Of a DNA stretch of 23,608 nt, positions 1 through 10,600 are shown piece by piece (the stretch's first letter is position 1; the number at the start of each line of letters is the position of its first letter). Made by a program: the position numbers and the translations under genes. The stretch comes from Apostichopus leukothele (lineage: Eukaryota; Echinodermata; Holothuroidea; Aspidochirotida; Stichopodidae), in assembly GCA_010014835.2 (NCBI GenBank), contig JAAAKB020000027.1:309454-333061 (forward strand). Direction: 5' to 3'. The notes beneath the pieces were generated by a model. That model was not told the origin of the DNA, made no database searches, and saw only the letters and a list, made by a program, of their open reading frames with translations.

Positions 1-248
1 GTTTGTACCAAGAAAACAAGTTTTCAGACCCCAATGTTTTTGTGACCAACATATTTTTGGACCAAAATTCCCCCCACCCCCCAAAAAAATGTTTTAATTC
101 TTTTTCCTGAAAAAAATGTTGGTCTCAAAAAATTTGGTACGAAAAAATGTTGGTCCGAAAAAATGTTGGTCCAAAAAAAATTAAGTCCCCAAAAAAATTT
201 GGTCACAAAAATATTGTGGTCACAAAACTACTTTTCTTGGTACAAACA
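1..248. repeat. Fold-back inverted repeat of GGTCC/GGACC-rich sequence
   Basis: The ends are inverted: bases 1-17 (GTTTGTACCAAGAAAAC) pair with 232-248 (TTCTTGGTACAAAC at the end), 16 of 17 positions by eye. Inside, the left half carries GGACCAAAA and GACCAACAT while the right half carries ATGTTGGTCC and TTGGTCAC, so the whole region folds back on itself. The right half also looks like a tandem series of units of about 17 bases (AAAAAATGTTGGTCCGA). It may extend left of the window. A non-autonomous DNA transposon or fold-back element is plausible, but target duplications cannot be checked at the left. Confidence 0.65.
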
Positions 249-1018
249 AATATTTGGATAAAAACAAATTGCTCCGAGACTTCGGAACATAGGTTGTCAC
301 CGTCTAGACACTCGTTTCACTTGATTATCGACATTCACAGCGTATGCATATAGCCTGTAACACTTTCCGAGTTGTTTACAGTAGACTATACAGCAGTTTT
401 GCATTGCATGCCTTCAAGACCTGGATATTTGTTAAGTAGTCTACAGCCAAATTTCCCACTGCACAATTTGACAGTCATTTTGTTATTGTTTATTGGTCAA
501 AGGTTTCATCATTTAATTTTTTATTGTACACATTAAAGGCCAACCACTATACGCGTCCCTAACACAAACCAGCGTAGTGTCAGGGTCGTTATAACTAAGT
601 ATTGTGTGTCCTTATAGAGGTACTTTAAAGTGCATGTTTTTATAGAGGATAGCAGCCTAGAAGCAAGTTTTACTGAGCGGAGGCAAACATTTTGAAGATG
701 TTGCGTACCGCAGACAACAATACTGAAATGGTAGCCTATTTAGTACACAATATTTTGATTTTAATTATTCTTAGAACTGCAGCACTATACACAAACAACA
801 CATTTTCAGTTTATGCCAATACATATCCTTTATATTACTGTATTAAAGCAGTAGATAAAAAGGTTGGCTTTAGTAGATGTAGAAATATCTATTTAATTAT
901 AGTGTAGTCTACTAATACCACTATGGCACTAGCCTGTAATAGTAGTATAGGTATAACGCATTCTCGTGCGCTGGTGATGTATGTTAAATTCCATGAGATC
1001 AATTGTTGAACAGTGCCG
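249..1018. other. Upstream DNA with no recognised gene
   Basis: This AT-rich stretch has short open frames only. No similarity, splice pattern or repeat family was recognised. Confidence 0.5.
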
Positions 1019-1270
1019 ATGACACAACGTAAGTTTACACAACAACGGAACTTTAGATTGCAACAAAAGTTTACACATCAACGTAAGTTTAGATATCAAC
1101 GTGAATTTAGATATCGACGTAAGTTTCAGACATCCACGTGACTTAAGACATCAACGTGAGTTTAAACATCGACGTGCGTTTAAACATCAACGTAAGTTTA
1201 GACATCAACGTGCGTTAACGCCCCAACGTTTCGTCAGACATCAAAGTAAGTTTGGACATCAACGTGGCAA
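1019..1270 (+). repeat. 18-bp minisatellite (ACATCAACGTAAGTTTAG type)
   Basis: About 14 diverged copies of an 18-base unit sit head to tail, each with an ACGT core. Because 18 is a multiple of three, the plus strand stays open and reads as a six-residue repeat of the kind FRHQRK. An ATG at 1019 opens a 39-codon frame; a one-base slip near 1130 then moves the repeat into another frame, which stays open to 1421. I see no splice, promoter or similarity support for a protein, so this is annotated as a repeat. Confidence 0.8.
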
Positions 1271-2737
1271 AACAGCAGTAACAACGTTAGTTCGGGCAAT
1301 TAAAAAAACTTATTTTAAGCCACAAAATAATGTTCGCGTTCCATACAGTACATTGTTGTCAATACTTACAAGCAATCTCTTCTTCTGTTATATTATATCT
1401 TGTTTGCATTTTACAAATTAATCTCCAAGTTCTCTGAGATATCTTCGGTGATGCATGGTGACTCACATGTGCATACTTTAGATTGTCATGAATAACAATT
1501 TATCACTTCATAACCTCAAAAATGATGCATACATTTACCACATATATTTAATCTTTATCGCATCTTAGGCTTCTTAATTGACAGTTTCAAATCAGTCATC
1601 CACATATAGAGGCCTACTGGACAAACAGCAAGAGCACTGAGCCACCCGATACTCATGTGACTGAGCAGACTGTCACTTCATTCTACTTTCCTATCCTAGC
1701 AATTGGACATATAGGCTAGGCCTATATATATTTACTACTGTAGCTTCAATACAACGATAACTTTATAGTTACACTAGTAGTATTTGTAGCTAGGCTATAG
1801 GCAAGCCATATGTTATATCGCCCGTCTGTGTCACTGTCAGTGTAATGCCAACGGACAGTCGCAGTCTTGTGGTAATCTAATACTGCTGGATGAAAACTTC
1901 GGTTACATCATATGAGTTGTATATTTGTTCAAAGCCGCATTTCAATTTCTCGGAACCTTGAAAACGCCGTTAAACGTGCAGTATACTTCCGTAGATAGGT
2001 ACTGTTACATCCCATGCAGCAGTACAGGTTGAGCAGTATATAAGAATAAGAATATAAATTGATGCTGGGATGTAAAAACGTCTGGCGTTCCATATATTAT
2101 GACTGTGAACGCGAAAGCGGCACACCTTGTGACGATGTTAACTTTGTACGTGACGATGTTAAATATGGGGATGATGAGAAGTATAAAGGCAACCATTGGA
2201 GCAAAAAAGAAGAGGAAGAAAGAAAAACTAAACAACTTTAATCTCGGACTGGCTGATATTGAGTAGTAACACCATTGATGTTAGTCTCTGATATCAAAAC
2301 ATGACATGTTGATTTAAATATGGGCAATTTTGATATTCAATTCGAATACCATAGCTGATATTTTTCATATGATATAATGATAGTATTCTTGAAGTTTTGA
2401 AGAAAAAAATATGACTTCGTTCCGTGTAGGTCATTTCGACAACACGTACCGAACCACAATGTGTATATATACGCCCGAAAGGTTAAAAATGAAATGTCGA
2501 GAAATCGTATTGCTTTTGAAGTTGCTATAATCTGTTGGTAACGGTATAAGAGTACACTCGACGATCGAAAGAAATCTATGAGATTCATATTAAAAGTAAA
2601 ACTGTTGTCTACAAAATATAACAGTTATCATTTCTAGTATATCATTCACATCGACCGGTCTACCTGCTAACTGCTCAGTTTAGTCGTCTCGAAGAATATA
2701 AAATACTTCCCCAAACCTATACAGATTTATAAATAAG

Positions 2738-2759
2738 TATATATATATATATATATATG
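2738..2759. repeat. TA dinucleotide microsatellite
   Basis: About eleven TA units in a row, embedded in AT-rich upstream DNA. Confidence 0.9.
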
Positions 2760-2905
2760 TAAGTCTCACGAATAACTTTTTTACGAGAAAAGAAAACAAT
2801 TCGATTTATATTCGATTAAACAAATTTAATTCGAATAGATGATATAATTATGTACAGCCTACTCACCAAATGAAGTGACACACCTTATTACAGTCGCAAT
2901 ATTGA

Positions 2906-2913
2906 TGACGTCA
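2906..2913. promoter_or_regulatory. Distal CRE palindrome TGACGTCA
   Basis: This is a perfect cAMP-response element (GATGACGTCATC in context), about 1.66 kb upstream of the NF1 start codon. CREB/ATF proteins bind this octamer. Whether it acts on NF1 is inference. Confidence 0.35.
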
Positions 2914-3128
2914 TCGATCGACTACCTTTACACTTTGCCCGCCTGCTTAGAAGCCACCACTCAATCTGCAATGGAATATCATATTTTAACCATGATGCCA
3001 CCACCATGCATGAGAAGCTAACTGTGCATATACTGTTCTATGTGAAAATGAGCTTCTGATGCTCTGCAAGTAATTCACTCTTTGTTTTTACTTGGTGACC
3101 CCAATCCCCCCCCCCCCTTAATAATCTT

Positions 3129-3170
3129 TGCGACCTTCCAGCGACGTATGTTGTGGCTATGGGGAAGGAT
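3129..3170 (-). repeat. Dispersed repeat, third partial copy
   Basis: GCGACCTTCCAGCGACGTAT and TGTTGTGGCTATGGGGAAGG match 22695-22732 with scattered differences. It is adjacent to a C homopolymer run at 3108-3117. Confidence 0.45.
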
Positions 3171-3603
3171 CTACAGGTATACGGGAGGTATCTCCTTTTG
3201 AGATTTTAATTTTATGTGATTACAGTAGACACAAACACAAGCATCATGATTAGCTTATATGATAGAGATCCGTGTGAAGAACAATTCCTCCAAACAGAAT
3301 AGATAATCATGTTCCGTTTAGGTGATTTTCCACATTTAAATATCCTGTCTGTGAGTCTTTTGTAATTTGTGATGTCATCGTGCCACTAGAGAACTGAAAT
3401 CTTTTATTTCTCTCTGGTTTCCATCCATATTTTCAAGATAGAATTTTAACAGTGTTGATATTGAAAACCAACACCATTATGAGGTCAGAGCATGCAAAGA
3501 GTTTCGATATTTTAGATTTAGAATTTGCAATATCCATATCTCCATGACATGAAACGAACATTGTAATAAGTCATACTCAAAAACTGAAGCATAAGTAGCT
3601 CGA

Positions 3604-3611
3604 TGACGTCA
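3604..3611. promoter_or_regulatory. CRE palindrome TGACGTCA upstream of NF1
   Basis: This is a second perfect CRE octamer (GATGACGTCACA), about 960 bases upstream of the ATG. The human NF1 promoter is known to contain a CRE close to its transcription start, so the presence of this motif is suggestive. The distance here is much larger. Confidence 0.35.
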
Positions 3612-4516
3612 CATTTAGACTTGCTCAAGTCTTCAGCTTTGTGTGTGAATGAACATTAAATCTGCGATATATCCCTAATGGAATAATTTCCTTAGCTTTT
3701 TCGGGAAACTGTCTATGACAATGGTCACATATAAGCCAATAATAATGTGTTTTTTTTTGTGTCTCCTTTGTGGGTGCGAACTTGTAAAATATTGTTATAT
3801 TTAATAACTTTTTTATGAAGTAATTTATGTTCAACAGTTTTCCACTGTTTTCCTCACAACTTTATCGACAATAGACCTATTCTTTCGAATATTTTAGCCA
3901 CCCTCCTAAAAAGAGTTCGCGACCCACAATTTGACTACTAGAACCCACCATAATATCGTTTTTGTTAGATCAGGGAAATACCTCCATGGTAAATCTAACC
4001 AGAATTCAGCCAGTTGAGATAAGTTCGTAATGCTTATACCACGTTATACTGTTCTCCCGTATCACTCGTATTAGCAGTACAAACAGTTCGTAACCTTTAT
4101 CCGCTAGAACTTGACAACACATACTGCTCACGAAAGTACAAAAGAGCAAAAAATTGTCACAACTGGGTGCGAGATTTCGATGCATCATTTTGAAGAGTGT
4201 GTTACTCGGCCAGTTCTGGTTCAGGAACCTGAGTTCGGTGCTATACAGAAATTTACATGAAAACCACGTTTCTACGAATACGACTGGCGACCTTTACATA
4301 ATGCACTGTAATACATCACAGGCAAGACCCACTTCAAAAGGTCAATGAACTAACGACTTGGAGCAAGTTTGAGGGCGCACCTCTATTTATTTATTTTTCT
4401 CAATCGGAAGTCGGCCTCGATTTATCAATGAACAGAAAATCCGCACGAATAGAGGCCGAACCACTGGCAATTACAGTCACACACCATTACGATATTTCCC
4501 AATGAAAGAAAGACGG

Positions 4517-4521
4517 CCAAT
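4517..4521 (+). promoter_or_regulatory. CCAAT box upstream of NF1 start
   Basis: GGCCAATCG lies about 55 bases before the ATG, in a stretch with more CpG than its surroundings. A TATAAA at 4540-4545 lies closer still, but at 28 bases from the ATG it would leave almost no leader. The true transcription start is not visible. Confidence 0.3.
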
Positions 4522-4572
4522 CGACACGGATTGCCCGTCTATAAACTGTAAAAGAGTCGTGTTCGCCCTGGT

Positions 4573-4635
4573 ATGGCAGCGGCCCAAAGACCAATCGAAT
4601 GGGTTTCATTACTTCTAGCAAGATTCGAGTTACAG
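4573..4635 (+). CDS. NF1: NF1 coding exon 1 (start codon exon)
   Basis: This exon has 21 codons, read as MAAAQRPIEWVSLLLARFELQ with the last codon CAG touching the donor GTTTGT. It matches the human first exon (MAAHRPVEWV...SRFDEQ), which also ends in phase 0 on a Gln. The start is supported by a G at -3, a G at +4 and an in-frame TAA at 4549-4551. The exon is too short to stand out as an open frame and was found by similarity alone. The next exon (7754) continues in frame with LPY, as human has LPI. The transcription start and the length of the 5' UTR cannot be read from the sequence. Confidence 0.93.
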
Positions 4636-7600
4636 GTTTGTCATATCTTAGTCTATTTGTTACAGCATACATATATGATACACACATGTATGGTAGGTCA
4701 GTATGTGTATTGCTGAATACGTGCGGTACTTGGCCTATTTGTTAGTGTACAAGCCTAACGTTACCATTGGAAGGCTATGTAAAAATGAGAAAGTTAACTC
4801 GCAAATACCAAGTCCTTGCTGATAGGATGTACCCATATAACTGTAAGAGTAAGTGTTGTCAATGCAAGCTTTTATGCCACTGTGGTTGACAGTGAAGGTT
4901 TGTTTGTAATAGACCAAGTGTTAGGCCTTTCGTGTGTTTCAACATTCTGCAATTTTTATAAACCAAGGCTTTTAGGATAACGTGTGACTTCATTCATCGT
5001 TGTATTGACTTGAGCATGTACTGCTTAACTTAGACCTAAACAAGTGATTCCACTGGGGACCTAGACAATGGATAGCATTGTCAATCAAACTTTCAGCGAT
5101 TGGTAAGAAAATGTTCATATCTGTGCAACAAAACAAAACCAATAGATGATGTTGATATATGTTTGTGAAATTTTGATCAAAATCTGTCAGCAGAACAAAA
5201 CAAAGGCCTAGGCCTACAGCTCGTATAAATTTGAATGCACAGATGTGAACTGTAGAAATGTGCCAACTGGTGATCACAAGCCCGGCTAAGAAAATCAGTA
5301 AATTTTCATCTTCACAAATTGGCTAAACCAAGATTAAGAATCTGCCTAACTTCTTGTTATGGAATTGATGTGCAATGCTTCATGTTCAGCCTTTCGAACC
5401 ATGATCAGTTCTTCCATCCCCCCCCCCCCTCCCCTCCACCTCCTCCAAAATTAAAAATAAATAGGCTAGGCAATTAAGAACAATTCTGTAAGAAGTATAG
5501 CCTAACTTTTGGACCCAGGTTTGACAAAGCATGTTACAACAGCCCTAACGGAGTGATCTTCTAACTTGCTGTAAACAACCATAATAAACTATACAGACCT
5601 CTTTGATTTCTTACAGTTTCATACATGAAATGTAAACTCCTTGAGCAGTTCTGGGGATTAAATGCACTTGTGGCAAGGAAAAACCTACTGAATATTATTA
5701 GCCCATGTGATGTAAGAAAATGGAAATATTTTGTGACAATTAAAGCAAATCCAATTTCCACAAATGTGGATACCATTTGCAACATTGCGCACCTTCTATC
5801 AGCATTTTGGTCTGCATACCTTTTCATCCTAAAGCGCAATACAAAAAAGTTGGTTAAAAAAAGATTGAATTTCCTGCCAACTACAGGATTAGTTCTATTT
5901 TAGGGGCTTCTTATTTTGATTTGCCAATTGATCAATATCACTACCATCAAACTACAGTACTTGGCAGTTTCAATTGCACAGAATCTTTTGCAAACTATCG
6001 ATTTCGCTCTGAGACAAAATCTCAGGTAATTAGGGAAGAAAATATTAAAATCCTCACTACAAAATAAAATAAGATGATGATGAAATTTCATTAAAACTTC
6101 AGTGAGAGGAAAACAAATGCAAAAACTAAGGGCAAACAATTCAATGGTATTTTGGAGGATGTAGACTGTAAAAGCTAATGACTGATGGTCACATGACTAA
6201 ACTATTCACAAAATTTTCAATGTCATATGTAAACCGAACATCTACCAACCTACTCCCTGTGATTGAACTAATGTGTTACAATTCAATTTCAGCCTTGTTT
6301 GATCAATTTCGGTTATAAGAGAAACAACCTCAGTTCTGTGAGAACACCTGGATATCAATCCCATAAACTAATACCATAATAAAAATAAACTAATAAACCC
6401 ATAAACTAATGAATAGAGTCACAGACAATAATTTTTCTTTTTTTCCAATGCTAATTTTGACTTGTGAAATTTAGACTGACTACAGGCCAATTTATTTTCA
6501 TGGCAAATCTCATATGATTTTGGTGTAATTAGGTCGTGCTCAGTTGAAATGATATGATAAGAAGATATACATGCAGATCCTGGTTTGGACTGCTATTCCA
6601 TAGGAAAAGACAAACTTGACCAACATCATTCAAACCTGAGCTGTACTTTTAAACGAACCGAAATATTTCATACCAGTTTCATACGGTACGTGTCGTAAGT
6701 GAAAAGAAATATATTGTTAAAGCTGGTTTTATGTTAAGATGAATTTAAAAATGCAAATTTTTTTTTTTTGAAATGTTTTGTGGACATGAAATAAGGTTGC
6801 CAGGTCTAAGATATCTATTAATTAACTAAGTCAGCTCTGTTCATCTGCCAAACCAACTTGTAAACAAAAAGATTGACCAATCAGAATTGGTGATTATGTG
6901 CAGGACGTCATTGGAAGTGCTCCGGCATATTTGCATAAAATGAGAAGTTATTCGGCCATAATTTTTTTGCAATGTCAATATTGTCTACCACTTCTAACGA
7001 GAATCGTTCTAAGGTTGTGAGAGATGGTCTGTGTGCTTTGTGACAGATAGAGCAAAGACGGTTAATCCTAATGGTAATCTGCTGCAGGACGGTTACCTTT
7101 TCTTGCAGATAATCACAATCTGCAAATGCAAGATATGTGGAAATACGTGGTGCACCCAAGTATCTTTGCATCAAATATTAAACCATGAATATAACAATAA
7201 AATGGCAGGGCAAATTTTTAATGGTAGTTGGAGACAACCAAACTGCTGTTCGGACAACCAATGTCTGATGCGGAGGTTGTTGGCGGACTACTAGTTGCTT
7301 AAATCAAAGTCAAATTGTATTACCCCCGGCCCCCCCTCCCCCTCCCTATAAAAAAGACCGTAAAGGCTGGTTGTCCGAGAGATAAAAACCTTAACAAGTT
7401 GCCCTGAATGGGTTTATAGTTTTGTATGATATATCCTTGCAGGAATATTGCATTGTGAGTTACCTAACTTATAAATTTATGTAAATTTATTCATTTACCC
7501 TATAGTCTAGTTGCACACACAAAGCAGTGCTTATTGCAAAGTGTAGGCCTACAGTACATTCCAAATAACTGCAGTTTTTTTTAAATTTTTTTTTTTCAGT

Positions 7601-10600
7601 TTTACTATAAACATGTCTCTCTAGGCATTTATTTTATCAAGTTGCTTGTTCTTCTTTTGGAATTCAACTTTGGACCCAAATATGATGTGTTTTCTACTAT
7701 AACAGACAAAATGTAAATTTTTAAATTTTTAAATTTTTTATATCTTTTCCCAGCTTCCATACTATATAAGCGGTGAGGCCAGTCATGTTGGTGCTGACTT
7801 GGAGAGAAATAGAGAATGCCTGATTAAACTAAGTAGGAATTTGTTCTCATCGGTCATCAATGGGCTAGCCACGATACTAAAGAATTTATCACTGGTAAGT
7901 TAATAGAAATAATCATGTCCACAGGTAGAGGTGGCCATTTACTAGGTTTTACAAGTGTTTCTAAATCCAAGTGCTCAGCTGGTTTAATTCTTGCCATTAG
8001 AAACCTTACTGTGCGTTCCACTGTTCCATTTCGTCCTATCCTGCAGTTCAGTCTTGAACATTGAGGCAGCTTTTTTTTATTATGATTATTATTATTATTA
8101 TGATTATATTTTTATTATTGTCATCTTTTATGAGGGTAGACCTGCTCAGTGCAGAAGCACTGCTTTCCAGAGGAGCCCTCAATACAAAATACATACAATA
8201 ATATGCAGTAGAAAAACGGTAAACATCTACACAAAAAGGTCTGCATTTGGTCCGTAATGTCTGGTAAAAGTACCAGAAAGAAAGATACATAAAATCAGGT
8301 TGCAATTGGTCGAGTTAAGTCATTATGTATGTTCTCACGATATGGATCATGCTAAGTAACAGATCCAATTCAGTTCCCAACATTTTGTCAATCAGACACT
8401 TGTCATATTTCCACACTGACCACATTGAAATGCAAAATGAAGCTTTGCATAAATTGCATAACTGTCGACTTCACTGTTGCACTGTTTGAAGCTGAAATGT
8501 CAGGCTAATGGCTTATATATGTACAGGAGTTAAGTATTGAATAGCATTGAAAAGGTTTATCAATGTTATCTCAGAAAGGGTGCTTCGTGCTGTTATACCT
8601 GCCATCCACTCATTATCATCAGGTGGGCACTGATGGTCTGGTCATTATTGAATTACACATTAGTTGTCAGAAATAAAAAAAGTTTAGAGACGATAGGAAA
8701 ATATTTCTGTATGTAAAAGGCTTTTTTTTGTGACATGGAACTGTCTTGGCTACCCTTGTGTGTGAGGTACTTTAGTAACCCATTTCCTTTTGGTGCAGTT
8801 AAAACAGATTAATTTCTCTGCAGTTGATCTTCTTACTGTAGCTTAGCAAATTACCACTGGGTAGTTGCCTTGAATTAATACCAAAGCTACATGTGTCTTT
8901 TAATAATAAAAAATGCCAGTGGTTTTCATTATCTACTGGCAAACAGCAACATCCACTGGCATTAAAAGTAACTTTCGTAGCTGTTTTTACGTTCTAGGTT
9001 TGTGTCAGAACTTATCTTTCGATTCAAATTATTCTTACAGTTCTAAGCCATTGCAAGTAATGTCTTTGGTCATTTGGAAATTATTGTTCTGTGGCTTCAA
9101 AAGAAAAAAAAATCATTTGAGTGTTTTCGGTTTTCTTCAACGTCACAATCCTTTTTGAACCAAATCCAGTAACTATAGTCCAGTACTATTGAAGCAACAT
9201 GTCCTAGGTTTTTTTTCAGAACTAATGTCCATTTTCAATTGTTTTCTTCTGCAGAAGTCATTGACCAGTGGAGAAAATGAAAAGAGCCTTTATCAATCAC
9301 AACTCATCATTCTAGATACTCTTGAGAAATGTCTCGCAGCGGTAAGCTCGTACTCGTTGATTTTATCTTTGCTGTGATTCGTCAATGCTGTGTAAGCTGT
9401 TATTTCATTAATGTTCTCAATGAATCTTCATAACCAAGACCAAATGTGGTCAGAGAATGTCAGTACTTCCCCCAAGAGCTTAGCCAGCTAAACATTTCAA
9501 CCGTTTTCAAAAGTAGCTTCGTCAAGTTTCTCGTGGTTGGGAAACCCTGCTGAATTTCCCGCAAACTTTTCATGTCGGTACGGGTGACTTTCCAATAAAT
9601 GGTCGCTTGCGAGGCAGACCGCGTAGCATTCCTGTTACTTTTACAGCTTCAGTATTTTCCAATGTTAAGTTGAATTGACATGAGTGACCAGTTATGAAAA
9701 TTTCTAGCATATCTGCCAGGGACAAAAACAAATGACCCTATAATAATCTCCATGTAACTTACGGAAATTGTTTCTGCTTCTGAAGTTAAAATTCAGGGAA
9801 TGGATAAACTGTCAAACATTTTTGCCCTGCTGTTTAAAAGTGTGATAGTAAAGTCTAGGATTGACATGGGTCAATCCTGAGAAGTTTAAAAAAAAGCAAC
9901 AGGTTTCTGTTTAAAAGGGTTCAAACATCTGATGTGCCATTTATACTGTAACAAAACTCAGAAAATGGTTGTTTCCAAAACTATATTCAATGATGAAAGA
10001 ATTCTTGCTGCAAACGACCAGTTTTGTTTCAAATAAAATCAATAAATATCACAGATCTACTATACAGGGGTTAATGTTTACATTCTACTGTACTGTTATC
10101 ATTAAGTCATGCCACTATAAGGTTGTAGATAGCAGAAGCCATACTGTATATACTGTACTGTTTGTTCACTGTTTTTTGTTATAATCTATATCACTTTTGG
10201 CCCACTGCCAGCATACATTTCAGAGTACTGTTTACACTCTGCAAATGAGGGCTGTAAAGTAAGACCTTAAAAGGACATGACCTCTGTGTGGCCTTCCATA
10301 AGGCCAGTGAAAAGCTATGTTTGGACTAAAAATAAAAAAGGAGAAAAAAGAAGGGCAGCCAAATTTGCTAGGGCTTCTACAGTATAAAATAAAATTTACA
10401 TTCATTTAGATGATGTAGCTATCTTGTCAATCCAACATAGAAATTTTATTTTTTTAATTTAAAAAAAAAAAATATCATAAGTGATTGATAGTTTTGCTAT
10501 GGCCCAATCTGAACTCAATACCTATAGCATGGCAGTTGCCTAGACGTCACAGCCATGTTTGATAGTGGAGTATCGGCCCAGTAACTTACTTAGGTACGGA

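Larger units (their letters stand above)
1271..4516. other. Region upstream of NF1, no recognised gene
   Basis: Apart from the short items listed separately (TA repeat, CRE palindromes, a dispersed repeat near 3129), I see no gene on either strand. An acidic, lysine-rich frame at 2062-2241 (YDCERESGTPCDD, then DDVKYGDDEKYKG) has an ATG and a stop but no recognisable family. Confidence 0.5.

Noticed and set aside
2062-2241. Acidic, Lys-rich small frame
   Set aside because: It has an ATG and stop, but no recognisable domain, promoter or splice context. The acidic composition partly comes from repeated GACGATGTTAA words.
4540-4545. TATAAA as NF1 TATA box
   Set aside because: Only 28 bases before the ATG, which would leave almost no 5' leader. 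NF1 promoters in other animals are not known to rely on TATA.
6908-7174. Minus-strand frame with Cys-rich LCSICHKAH segment
   Set aside because: It looks protein-like, but I recognise no family, and several frames of this size are expected by chance in introns of this length.
7031-7294. Plus-strand frame with CKCKICGNTWC, zinc-finger-like
   Set aside because: The Cys spacing is not that of a known finger, there are no splice sites in support, and it overlaps the frame on the other strand.
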